This document shows positions 15,429 through 24,060 of a DNA stretch of 55,281 nucleotides, piece by piece (within the stretch, counting starts at the first letter, position 1; each line of letters starts with the position of its first letter). The notes under the pieces are model-generated. The model had not been told where the DNA came from and ran no database searches. It saw only the letters and a program-made list of their open reading frames with translations. The DNA lies in the NCBI GenBank assembly GCA_026417155.1, contig JAOADU010000064.1, positions 1 through 55,281 of the forward strand, given 5' to 3'. The stretch comes from Bacteroidales bacterium. Its GTDB lineage: Bacteria; Bacteroidota; Bacteroidia; Bacteroidales; GWA2-32-17. The position numbers and the translations under genes are program-made.

Positions 15429-17363
15429 ATGAATCGAGTTTTAGCAAGTTTAATATTTATTGCAATCCTATGTTCAAGTAAATTTATTTTTGCCGATACC
15501 TTGAGTCAACCCGACACAGCCCAGATAAATCGTTGGCTCGACTTGGCATATAAGTATTCCGAAAGCAATAAAGATTCATTCTTCTGTTATATCCAAAAAG
15601 CAGAAAAAAAATGTAAAAAAATTCGCTGCTACAGTAATCTTGCCAAATGCTATCTATATTATGCAAGTTATTATAGACGAAACGACAACTTTAAACTTGC
15701 TTTGGCTTATGCTCATGCTTCGGCAAAAATAAACATTTTATTATCTGAGTATAAAAATTTAGCTGCTTCCTATTCCGAATTAGGCGAAATATATTTAATG
15801 AATGTTGGAAATTACGACAGTGCTATTGTTTATTATAATAAATCGTATCAAATATACGAAGAAATCAACGATTCGTTGGGTATTGCAGCAACCTATTTTA
15901 GCATTATGAATGCTTATTATTTATCGAAAGAGTACAATCATGCTTTTCATATTGGTTTGAAGTTGTTGCAAAAAAATGAAGTTAAAACAAGGAAGAACTT
16001 TTTTGCAAATGTTCTAAATACTGTTGGTGCTTCTTTGAGCGATATGGGCAAAAAGAAAGAAAGTTTGCCATATTTTTTTCGAGCTGCAGAGATGTATAAA
16101 GAAAGCAATCAGAAAATTAAATATTCCAGAGTTTTAAATAATATTGCTAATGCATACAAAGATCTTAAGCGATATGATTCGTCGGAATTTTTCATGAAAC
16201 AAGCACTTGAATTAAAGCGACAAACTAATAATCCAAAAAGTTTATGTATTACTTTAGGGAACTACGCCGATTTGTTGATAGCACAACAAAAGACAGCACA
16301 AGCAAAGGTATTGGCTACAGAAATGTATGAATTGTCTTTGAAGCATCAATTAGACGATCAATACATGTATGCAAACTGGTATTTATCGAAAATTGAAGAA
16401 AAGCAAAATAATTTTCAAAAAGCCTTGAAATATCTTCATGTTTATCACAATTTGAATGATAGTTTTAATAAAATTGAAAATGAAAAATCAATAAATTCAT
16501 TGGTTGCTCAATTAGAATTGTCGGTAAAAGATTTAAGCCTTCAAAAGCTAAGAAAAGAGAAAGCCATCAATGAAATATTATTGAGCAAAAAGGAAGCAGA
16601 ATTAAAAACAAAGCAAATATTGATATATTTATACGTATTTATTATTGTTGTCGTATTATTTACCTTTGGATTTGTACATTATTACATTCGAACAAAGAAT
16701 ATTCGAAATAGGTCATTACTCGAAAAAGAGTTATTGTCATATAAAATAGAAGCTTTATCATTGCAGATAAATCCACATTTTATTTTTAATATATTAAATT
16801 CTATACAATATAATATTAAAAATAACGATTATGAAATTACGAATAAATATATTTCTATGTTTTCTCGTTTATTACGCCTTATATTAGACAATTCGCAACA
16901 ACAATCCATTACATTTTTAGCAGAGATTGAGTCATTGAAACTTTATGTTGAGCTTGAACAATTACGCTTAAAAAATAAATTTCAATTTTACATTAATAAG
17001 CTCAATCAGTTTAATCCAGTAAGGTATCAAATACCACCATTATTATTGCAGCCATTTGTAGAAAATGCAATTTGGCACGGCTTTTTTGGAAATGAACAAA
17101 TAAACCAACAGTGTGTTATAGAAGTTAATTTGAAAGAAGAAAACAATACTCTCTACTGCGAAATAGTTGATAACGGGGTAGGTTTCGATGAACGTCAAAA
17201 AACAAAAGAAAAATCATTAAGAGGTATAGGTATTACAAAGAAACGATTAGATATCTATAATGAATTGAACCAAACATCTATAAAAATAAACGTAGAGTCG
17301 TTAACAAATCATCCTGTTTATAAAAGCGGAACAAGAGTTCTAATAGAAATACCTGCTATATAG
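15429..17363 (+). CDS. TPR sensor histidine kinase, LytS/YpdA type
   Basis: 644 aa. A signal peptide (about 1-22) leads into TPR repeats covering about 35-350, placed in the periplasm. A coiled coil is followed by one membrane segment at about 397-420, then a cytoplasmic His_kinase domain. The phosphoacceptor is His450 in LQINPHFIFN. The ATPase part has ENAIWHGF (N box, about 545) and DNGVGFD (G box, about 581), so this kinase looks catalytically complete. Such kinases usually pair with a LytTR response regulator encoded next to them; none is present here. Downstream after 92 nt is an operon of signalling proteins with degenerate catalytic domains, which may or may not be linked. Confidence 0.93.
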   Translation: MNRVLASLIFIAILCSSKFIFADTLSQPDTAQINRWLDLAYKYSESNKDSFFCYIQKAEKKCKKIRCYSNLAKCYLYYASYYRRNDNFKLALAYAHASAKINILLSEYKNLAASYSELGEIYLMNVGNYDSAIVYYNKSYQIYEEINDSLGIAATYFSIMNAYYLSKEYNHAFHIGLKLLQKNEVKTRKNFFANVLNTVGASLSDMGKKKESLPYFFRAAEMYKESNQKIKYSRVLNNIANAYKDLKRYDSSEFFMKQALELKRQTNNPKSLCITLGNYADLLIAQQKTAQAKVLATEMYELSLKHQLDDQYMYANWYLSKIEEKQNNFQKALKYLHVYHNLNDSFNKIENEKSINSLVAQLELSVKDLSLQKLRKEKAINEILLSKKEAELKTKQILIYLYVFIIVVVLFTFGFVHYYIRTKNIRNRSLLEKELLSYKIEALSLQINPHFIFNILNSIQYNIKNNDYEITNKYISMFSRLLRLILDNSQQQSITFLAEIESLKLYVELEQLRLKNKFQFYINKLNQFNPVRYQIPPLLLQPFVENAIWHGFFGNEQINQQCVIEVNLKEENNTLYCEIVDNGVGFDERQKTKEKSLRGIGITKKRLDIYNELNQTSIKINVESLTNHPVYKSGTRVLIEIPAI

Positions 17364-17407
17364 TATGGATTAATTTGCCTTAATGTGCACGTTGTTTACA
17401 ATAAAAG

Positions 17408-17440
17408 TTGAAAAAGTGATAAAAATTCAACGTATATTTG
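17408..17440 (+). promoter_or_regulatory. Promoter of the WD40/PAS operon
   Basis: TATATTTG at 17433-17440 is an exact -7 box; TTG at 17408-17410 is 22 bases upstream. The predicted +1 near 17445 gives a leader of about 11 nt. It separates this operon from the kinase gene before it. Confidence 0.6.
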
Positions 17441-17455
17441 ATGTTTTAAATTTAT

Positions 17456-19477
17456 ATGAGACTATTGAAAATTTTGATATTATTATTCGTAAGTGTACCT
17501 TATCATTCAATAGCTCAAATTTCTTTGATAAAAACAATAGATTTACCGAAATCAATAATTGAAATAGAATATTCTCCCGATGGAAATTCATTAGCGGTAT
17601 TGCATGCCAACAAGCAAATTCATTTGTTTAATACACGAGATTATTCGAATACGGCAATTCTTGATGACAAAGGAGAAGGCGACGTAAGCATAGCTTATAG
17701 TCCCGATGGAAATTATCTGCTTGCCGGCAGTTGGGATAAAAGCATTAAACTATGGGATTTGTCAAAAAATAAAATTATTCGTCGTTATTTCGGTCATTCG
17801 CAAGCAACTCGGAGTGTTACTTTCAATCCGCAGGGCAATTTGGTTGTTAGTGCTGGCTGGGATTTAGATATACGCTTTTGGTATGTACCAACCGGATTAA
17901 ATCTTAAAAACCTTTCTGGACATACTCAATGTGTTCGATCTATTGCATTTAGCCCCGATGGCACTAAACTGGCTACAGGGGGCTACGATCAACTGCTAAA
18001 ATTGTGGGACATTGCTACAGGAAAAGAAATCTTTAGTGTAAAAACATCTTCATTCCCAATAGAAGTAGTAGTATTTAGTCCTGATGCTAGCTTAATTGCA
18101 ACTGCTGGACTTGAAAACACCGTAAAAATTTGGAATGCAAAAAACGGTAATTTAGTAAAAGCTCTGAAAGGACACACCGATGCAGTATATGCACTTGCTT
18201 TTAGCCCCGATGGTAAGTATTTAGTAAGTGGAGGAAATGATAATACAATTCACATTTGGAATATAGAAAAAGGCACATCGGTCTATCAGCTTAAAGGCCA
18301 TTCGCAAGGAATTCGTTCGCTTTGTTTTAAGCCCGATGGGAAACAATTGGCCAGTGGTGCAGTCGATAAAACCGTTAAAATTTGGAATACATCAGCATTG
18401 AATATCAGTCCATTGGAAATAGAAAAACCTCCCCTTCAGTATCAGAATCCAACAAACATAACTATAAATTCGCCTGCACAAAATCCTTTTGTTTCTACCA
18501 AACGTATTTTACCGATAAGTTTTGAAATTAAAAACAGTCAATTCAATTTAGTGCAATTATTTTTAAACAAAACAGAGTATACGCGAATGATTGATGGAAA
18601 AAAAGAGATTGTTAAGCCTATTTCAGTGAAAGTAAACACCAATAAAAATATCGAAATCAATTACGAAATTTATCTCGATTATGAAACAAGCGAAATACAA
18701 CTTGCTGCGTTTAAACCAAATTCTAATGAGTTTATATTATCGCCCGAGTTGTTAGTTTCGTATTTTGATATCGAAAAATTTAGCGAAGAAACGGACTTGT
18801 ATGTCTGTGTGCTAAATGTTCAAAAGTACTCCGATAAAAAATTTACATCGGATATCATCAAAGACAACCCCGAAAAATTCATATCGTTGCTTGCGATGCA
18901 AGAACAAAAGCTATTTAATTCCGTTGTAGTTCGAAATTTTACTTTATCAGAGCTAACCCCAGAAATGATTCAACAATGTCTCGATTCTATTGTTCTTTAT
19001 AGAAATCAAAAATCCATGATTCTCATTGCCATTAATGGTTTCATTATTCAAGAAGTTTCGAGCCAGAAGTATTTTTTGCTTTTACCCTCGGCAACTACCA
19101 AAGATGTTACTAATGCCTTATTCCCAATAGATAATTTTATTAAAACAATTTTAAAAACAAAAGCTACAGCTGGTATATTTATCAACGCTTCTAATAAAAC
19201 CTCGAAATTACCAGAAAATTATCAAATTGCCGATGATGAACAGTTGAACAAATATATTGATAAAGAATTAATTGCACGAAAAGGAATTTTTTATCTTAGT
19301 TTAAATCATATCCAGCCTTTGCCAATGTTTGATTTGCTCGCAAATAGTTTGCATCCCAACAATGATGTAGATAAAAACAGCATTATTGATATTGCCGAAA
19401 TGAGTGCATTTTTAAATCAGCTTGCTAAAATAAGAACCATTTATCGACCATCATTTATTCCGTTTTATAAAAAATAA
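17456..19477 (+). CDS. WD40 propeller protein with degenerate caspase-like domain
   Basis: 673 aa, with a signal peptide at about 1-20 (ending HSIAQ). Seven WD40-type repeats fill about 22-325 (for example GHTQCVRSIAFSPDGTKLA, then LKLWD). A linker beta region at about 345-440 precedes a domain at about 447-665 with the order of a caspase (peptidase C14) fold: DLYVCVLNVQKYSD as strand 1, LFNSVVVRNFTLSELT, then MILIAINGFIIQ where active members have a GHG motif, YFLLLPSAT, and AGIFINASNKTS where they have DxCHSG. The catalytic His is replaced (Gly528 by my alignment, preceded by Asn527) and the Cys by Ser579. It is therefore a pseudo-caspase, probably a scaffold or sensor. Homologues with intact dyads are common in Bacteroidota. 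First gene of a five-gene operon. Confidence 0.87.
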   Translation: MRLLKILILLFVSVPYHSIAQISLIKTIDLPKSIIEIEYSPDGNSLAVLHANKQIHLFNTRDYSNTAILDDKGEGDVSIAYSPDGNYLLAGSWDKSIKLWDLSKNKIIRRYFGHSQATRSVTFNPQGNLVVSAGWDLDIRFWYVPTGLNLKNLSGHTQCVRSIAFSPDGTKLATGGYDQLLKLWDIATGKEIFSVKTSSFPIEVVVFSPDASLIATAGLENTVKIWNAKNGNLVKALKGHTDAVYALAFSPDGKYLVSGGNDNTIHIWNIEKGTSVYQLKGHSQGIRSLCFKPDGKQLASGAVDKTVKIWNTSALNISPLEIEKPPLQYQNPTNITINSPAQNPFVSTKRILPISFEIKNSQFNLVQLFLNKTEYTRMIDGKKEIVKPISVKVNTNKNIEINYEIYLDYETSEIQLAAFKPNSNEFILSPELLVSYFDIEKFSEETDLYVCVLNVQKYSDKKFTSDIIKDNPEKFISLLAMQEQKLFNSVVVRNFTLSELTPEMIQQCLDSIVLYRNQKSMILIAINGFIIQEVSSQKYFLLLPSATTKDVTNALFPIDNFIKTILKTKATAGIFINASNKTSKLPENYQIADDEQLNKYIDKELIARKGIFYLSLNHIQPLPMFDLLANSLHPNNDVDKNSIIDIAEMSAFLNQLAKIRTIYRPSFIPFYKK

Positions 19478-19479
19478 TT

Positions 19480-21954
19480 ATGATTTTCAGAAAAAAAATA
19501 AGTTGCATTGTAAGTAATGATTTGCTTATACAAGATGTTAGCCCCAAATTACTCCATTTGCTACAATATTCAGCACCGGAAGAACTAATACATAAACATA
19601 TTTTGGTAATATTACCAAAGTATTTTTTTTACTTTAAAGGTGGTGAATGGAATATTCATGGTCATTACGCAATATTACGCAAGAAAGATGGCTCTGTATT
19701 AGTTACAAGAGCTATAATGAAGCAAAAAAAATATCAATATTATTTAAGTTTTAGAGTATTAAAAAACAATTATTTAATAAAATACTTTAACAATGAAATT
19801 CAATTAAACAATCATATACAAAATATTGAAGAAGTTGGAATTCTTTGCTTTAATAAGCAAGGTTTTATTATTTCGGCCAATGCTAAAGTATGTTCATGGT
19901 ATAATGAATCTGAAGGTGAGGTATATAACAAAAAAATAGAAAATTTATTAAACATATCAAAACAAACGTTCGACGAACTATTAATAAACATAAACGAAAC
20001 ACCCGAAAAAAAGATTTCGAAAATTTTTTCAAATCAACACAATACTTTTCGCTGGGAAATTGCAAAAGTAATATCACCCTTTGGAGAGTATTATTTATCA
20101 TTTATCTACGACGATACAAATATAAAAACAACACAGAAAGAACTTGAATATCAGCGAACATTGTTTCAAAAGATTTTTGAATTATCGCCTCTGCCAATTT
20201 TTATTTTCAACAAACAATATCGTATCGAAAACGTAAATCAATCGTTTCTTGATTTGTTGGAAGTTGACCGAAATATTGCAGAGGGTTTAGATTTAAAAAT
20301 GTTGTTTGATAAACGCCCATTTTATGTTTATGAGCAGGTACTAGAAAATAAAACAGAATCGGTGTATGAAGGCTATTACCAAACAACTTACAGAGGCAAA
20401 ACAATATTCTCTCGTTTAATGGCTACTCCTGTAGAAATAGAAAATGAGACCAAAGGATTGGGTATAATTTTAGACTTTACTAAACAGAAAAAAATTGAGG
20501 AAGAGCTAACTGAAAAGCGGAATTTTTACAAAACAATGGTAGAAATGGCAATAGCAGGAATTGGAATAACCGACTTGAATGAAAATATAATTTTTGTGAA
20601 TAAGGCTTTTGCCAATATGCTTGGATATGAAGAAAATGAGCTTGTAGGTACAAATTTGCAGATGATTTGTTCGCCACTGCAATACGAAACTTTTAAAAAA
20701 CAAAGCGAGTTACGAAAACAGAAAAAAAATTCTATTTACGAAGCTACACTAATTCATAAAAATGGTCAAACTATCAGTGCTTTAATTTTTTCTGCTCCTT
20801 ATATGAATGCTAATCAAGAAGTTATTGGCACATTGGGGGTTCTTGTTGATATTTCCTATCAAAAAATATTGTTGAATTTATATGAAAGAGTAAAAGAAGA
20901 AAATATTCATTTACAAACAGAAAGAAGTATTATTACTAATGCGATATGGAAGCGATTTAATTTTTTTCTGCCTACGCTTATAGAATTGTTAAAATTGGAT
21001 AAAACTCATTTAAACAACTATCAACTTGTAGAATTGCAAGAAAATATTCAAAAAAATATAACAATACTATCCATCACTTATATTGATTTGCAATTGCTAA
21101 TAGACATTTTAACAGGAAAATATAAAGCAAAGCAAAGCGAAGTATCGCTATGGAAATATCTCGATGGTTTAAAAAACTATTATCAACAATATGACACAAC
21201 GAATAAATATTGCGAAATTTATTGGCACTTCGATGTTGATGATATATTGATTGAATTTCCAGAAACAACAGTAAATCATTGCATTGAACGTATAATTCAT
21301 AATTTAGTTTTTCGTAATCAAGCTTCGCATATTAATATTAGCGTAAATAAAGATAATGCACAGATTACTTTCGTATTCGAAATGTATCATCCTACAAGTT
21401 TACAGCCGGTTCCTATTTTAAATTTTAATGAAAATCACTTATGCCATTTTCTTGTTTTTAAGTTACTTCAAGAAATTAACGGTAGTATAACTATTTCAGA
21501 AACGAACATTAGTATATCAGTTCCATATTTTAGTGTTCAAAGTCCAGAATTCCAGTCATTACGTTTAAATCAACCCGAAAACAGATATTCAACTTATTTG
21601 TGGAATAATAAAACGATATTGTACTATACTCCCAATAATATTATCGATCAGCTAATACAAAAAACATTACAGCCCACTTATGTACAACTAATATGGCTTC
21701 CTACCGATACGCAATTTATACACAATGCATTAAAATACCCATTTGCCGATGTGTTTTTAATCGACATATCTGAGTTTGATGATACATTATCAGATTATTT
21801 AAGTTTTATACGGAAATATTTGCCCGATACAAAAATAGTTGCATTTACAAATAAGAAAATGGAAGAAAAAAATTATACAATATTCGATGAACTAATTATG
21901 ATAACTGATAAATTTGCAGATGAATTGATAAAAACGTTGATAAAGTTTTTATAA
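19480..21954 (+). CDS. Multi-PAS protein with degenerate kinase and pseudo-receiver domains
   Basis: 824 aa, cytoplasmic, starting 2 nt after the WD40 gene. About four PAS domains lie at 1-95, 100-215, 225-340 and 345-465; the last is the most canonical (MAIAGIGITDLNENIIFVN). The region at 480-690 has the size and helical pattern of a histidine kinase core but no phosphoacceptor His in its first helix (AIWKRFNFFLPTLIELL). The ATPase-like half keeps only HNLVFRN and lacks the DxGxG glycine box. Residues about 705-824 have a receiver-like layout: Asp762 in VFLIDIS and Thr790 in VAFTNKK are present, but the usual acidic pair is missing (KTILYYTPNN). It therefore probably transmits signals by conformation or binding rather than by phosphotransfer. 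Confidence 0.82.
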   Translation: MIFRKKISCIVSNDLLIQDVSPKLLHLLQYSAPEELIHKHILVILPKYFFYFKGGEWNIHGHYAILRKKDGSVLVTRAIMKQKKYQYYLSFRVLKNNYLIKYFNNEIQLNNHIQNIEEVGILCFNKQGFIISANAKVCSWYNESEGEVYNKKIENLLNISKQTFDELLININETPEKKISKIFSNQHNTFRWEIAKVISPFGEYYLSFIYDDTNIKTTQKELEYQRTLFQKIFELSPLPIFIFNKQYRIENVNQSFLDLLEVDRNIAEGLDLKMLFDKRPFYVYEQVLENKTESVYEGYYQTTYRGKTIFSRLMATPVEIENETKGLGIILDFTKQKKIEEELTEKRNFYKTMVEMAIAGIGITDLNENIIFVNKAFANMLGYEENELVGTNLQMICSPLQYETFKKQSELRKQKKNSIYEATLIHKNGQTISALIFSAPYMNANQEVIGTLGVLVDISYQKILLNLYERVKEENIHLQTERSIITNAIWKRFNFFLPTLIELLKLDKTHLNNYQLVELQENIQKNITILSITYIDLQLLIDILTGKYKAKQSEVSLWKYLDGLKNYYQQYDTTNKYCEIYWHFDVDDILIEFPETTVNHCIERIIHNLVFRNQASHINISVNKDNAQITFVFEMYHPTSLQPVPILNFNENHLCHFLVFKLLQEINGSITISETNISISVPYFSVQSPEFQSLRLNQPENRYSTYLWNNKTILYYTPNNIIDQLIQKTLQPTYVQLIWLPTDTQFIHNALKYPFADVFLIDISEFDDTLSDYLSFIRKYLPDTKIVAFTNKKMEEKNYTIFDELIMITDKFADELIKTLIKFL

Positions 21955-21955
21955 A

Positions 21956-22447
21956 ATGGAAGAAAGACTAAATGATTTGATATACGAAAACAAGCGATTA
22001 CGCGAAGAAATAGAACGTTTGCGGAAATATATTTCGTTACCGGGTTATGAAAAACGTGCATTAATAGAAATTTATTCAAAATTTGCCGAACGAAGCATTA
22101 GTCCTATTGTATTAAGCGACGAACTCGAAACAATCATATATGCCAATGAATCTTTCTGCAACTTTCTGCAGTATACAAAAGACGAAGTAGTTGGAAAAAA
22201 TTTAAGACAGTTTACTAATAGAGAAGAATTTTCTTCGTTTCAGGTAAATACAGAGCTTCGTAAAAAAGGCATTGCTAGCCTTTACGAAAGCATTCTAATT
22301 AAGAAAGATCAAACTGCTGTGCCTGTACAGATATCAGCATCGCCCGTATTAAACGACGATGGAAAACTTATTTGCATCATGGGTATTATAACCGATTTAT
22401 CGCCCTTTTATAAAAACCCCGATAGTGTAAGAAAGCTAAATTGGTAG
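21956..22447 (+). CDS. Small coiled-coil plus PAS domain protein
   Basis: 163 aa, cytoplasmic. Residues 1-30 form a charged coiled coil (ENKRLREEIERLRKY), followed by one PAS domain at about 40-155 (ISPIVLSDELETIIYANESF, later PVQISASPVLNDDGK). There is no output domain, so it may act by pairing with another PAS protein, most simply the 824-residue product of the gene that ends 1 nt upstream. Its stop overlaps the GTG start of the next gene. Confidence 0.88.
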   Translation: MEERLNDLIYENKRLREEIERLRKYISLPGYEKRALIEIYSKFAERSISPIVLSDELETIIYANESFCNFLQYTKDEVVGKNLRQFTNREEFSSFQVNTELRKKGIASLYESILIKKDQTAVPVQISASPVLNDDGKLICIMGIITDLSPFYKNPDSVRKLNW

Positions 22448-23391
22448 TGAAATTAGTATTTGTTTTCATAGTATGTACAGCTATAACGATGCTTTTAAAT
22501 GCTCAAAAATATTGTATTGTAATTCATGGTGGTGCAGGAAACATTAATCCCAATAACACTCCCAACGAGCAACAAGTGCGACGAGCATTGGATACAGCTT
22601 TATTTATTGGAGAAAAAATATTAAGAAATGGAGGTACAAGTCTCGACGCGGTAGAGCAAGTTGTACGCTTTTTGGAAGATTGTCCGTTGTTTAACGCCGG
22701 TAAGGGCGCTGTATTAACCGAAGAAGGGAAAGTTGAGTTGGATGCTTCGATTATGGATGGTAAAACTTTATTGGCAGGTGCTGTGGCAGGTGTTACTGAT
22801 ATTAAAAATCCTATTTCAGCAGCACGAGCAGTAATGGAAAAAACTTCTCACGTTATGCTTGTTCGTGAAGGTGCGTCGGCATTTGCTAAAAAAATAGGAT
22901 TAGAAATTGTTCCCAACGAATATTTTATTACTAACGAAAGCAAACAACGGTATGATAAATATAAAAATACCGATAAAAAAGGAACTGTTGGTTGTGTGGC
23001 TATAGATAGTTATGGAAATCTCGCAGCGGGAACATCAACCGGTGGCATGATGATGAAAAAATATGGAAGGGTCGGCGATTCACCAATAATCGGAGCAGGT
23101 ACTTATGCCAACAACGCCTCATGCGCTGTTTCTTGTACCGGACATGGCGAATATTTTATTCGTAATAGCGTTGCTTTTCATGTACATGCGCTTATGGTAT
23201 ATAAAAATTATAATTTAAACCAGGCTGTATCTTTTGTTATTGATTCGGTATTAACTCCGCAGGGAGGAACAGGAGGTATCATTGCTATTGATAAACAAGG
23301 TAATTATACTTGGCATTTTAATACTCAGGGAATGTACAGAGCGATGGCTAATTCGGAGGGAAAAAAATTGATTGAACTCTATGGAAAATGA
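22447..23391 (+). CDS. Isoaspartyl peptidase / L-asparaginase (plant type), exported
   Basis: 314 aa if it starts at GTG 22447, which overlaps the preceding TAG by one base; an in-frame TTG at 22441 is the other option and no ATG occurs before 22489. GTG is preferred because it gives a clean signal peptide (MKLVFVFIVCTAITMLLNAQ). The N-terminal nucleophile hydrolase signature is complete: VIHGGAGNINP, ECPLFNAGKGAV-like region (DCPLFNAGKGA), autocleavage before Thr180 in DKKGTVGCVA, and TSTGGMMMK plus GAGTYA for substrate binding. It removes isoaspartyl residues from damaged or peptidoglycan-derived peptides, here in the periplasm. Its place behind signalling genes is not explained. Confidence 0.92.
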   Translation: MKLVFVFIVCTAITMLLNAQKYCIVIHGGAGNINPNNTPNEQQVRRALDTALFIGEKILRNGGTSLDAVEQVVRFLEDCPLFNAGKGAVLTEEGKVELDASIMDGKTLLAGAVAGVTDIKNPISAARAVMEKTSHVMLVREGASAFAKKIGLEIVPNEYFITNESKQRYDKYKNTDKKGTVGCVAIDSYGNLAAGTSTGGMMMKKYGRVGDSPIIGAGTYANNASCAVSCTGHGEYFIRNSVAFHVHALMVYKNYNLNQAVSFVIDSVLTPQGGTGGIIAIDKQGNYTWHFNTQGMYRAMANSEGKKLIELYGK

Positions 23392-24053
23392 AATCATTAC
23401 CATCGCGCCATAAAAAGCTTAAATTACCTAACAAAAAATCGGAATTTGTTTTAAAATGGTGGCATAAATTATTATTCCTGAGCCCAATTATTATTATTGC
23501 TCTTTTATTCAAAGTAAATGATTGGTATCAATCTTATATGTTGCATCAATACAAAGATTCAACATGGGCAACCATTATTGCTACAAGTACATCGGGCATA
23601 AGAGATGCATTCGATACAGAGAATGTTGCTTATCAATATAGAGTTAATGATTCTACATATACAGGATATACATCAGTACCAGTGAATCATCGTTTCGCAA
23701 TAGGAATCTTAGGAATACCGGTTTTGTCAAACCAACGCTACAAGCTATATTATGCCAAAAACAAGCCTCATATTGCAAAGCTCGATTTGTCTCAGCCCGA
23801 TAGTGTTACCATTCAGGGTTTTATTGAAGATGCCTCTCGAAATATTCATACAATTATGAAAAATATTGATATCAACACAAGTATTTGTGTTGCGTATAAT
23901 ATTTTTAAAGAGTTTCGTTACGATGGTTTGGCGTACGTATATTTTTATGATGAATATGTGATCGAAAATTTTACACACAACAGTCAAACATTTCATACAT
24001 TTTGGAATTCAGATGAAGTTCAAGGCATAATAAAAAATTGTACAAAACAATAA
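23388..24053 (+). CDS. Membrane-anchored protein of unknown function (DUF3592-like region)
   Basis: 221 aa, overlapping the previous gene by four bases (ATGA). A basic N-terminus (about 1-25) precedes one membrane segment, KLLFLSPIIIIALLFKV (about 27-44). The next part has a strand pattern reminiscent of DUF3592 proteins (WATIIATSTSGI, YQYRVNDSTYTGYTSVP, NQRYKLYYAKNKPHIAKLD), which is only a resemblance. The C-terminal 80 residues are alpha/beta and unassigned. Last gene of the operon; it ends 7 nt from the convergent SpoIID-like gene. Confidence 0.75.
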   Translation: MKSLPSRHKKLKLPNKKSEFVLKWWHKLLFLSPIIIIALLFKVNDWYQSYMLHQYKDSTWATIIATSTSGIRDAFDTENVAYQYRVNDSTYTGYTSVPVNHRFAIGILGIPVLSNQRYKLYYAKNKPHIAKLDLSQPDSVTIQGFIEDASRNIHTIMKNIDINTSICVAYNIFKEFRYDGLAYVYFYDEYVIENFTHNSQTFHTFWNSDEVQGIIKNCTKQ

Positions 24054-24060
24054 TTTCGTA

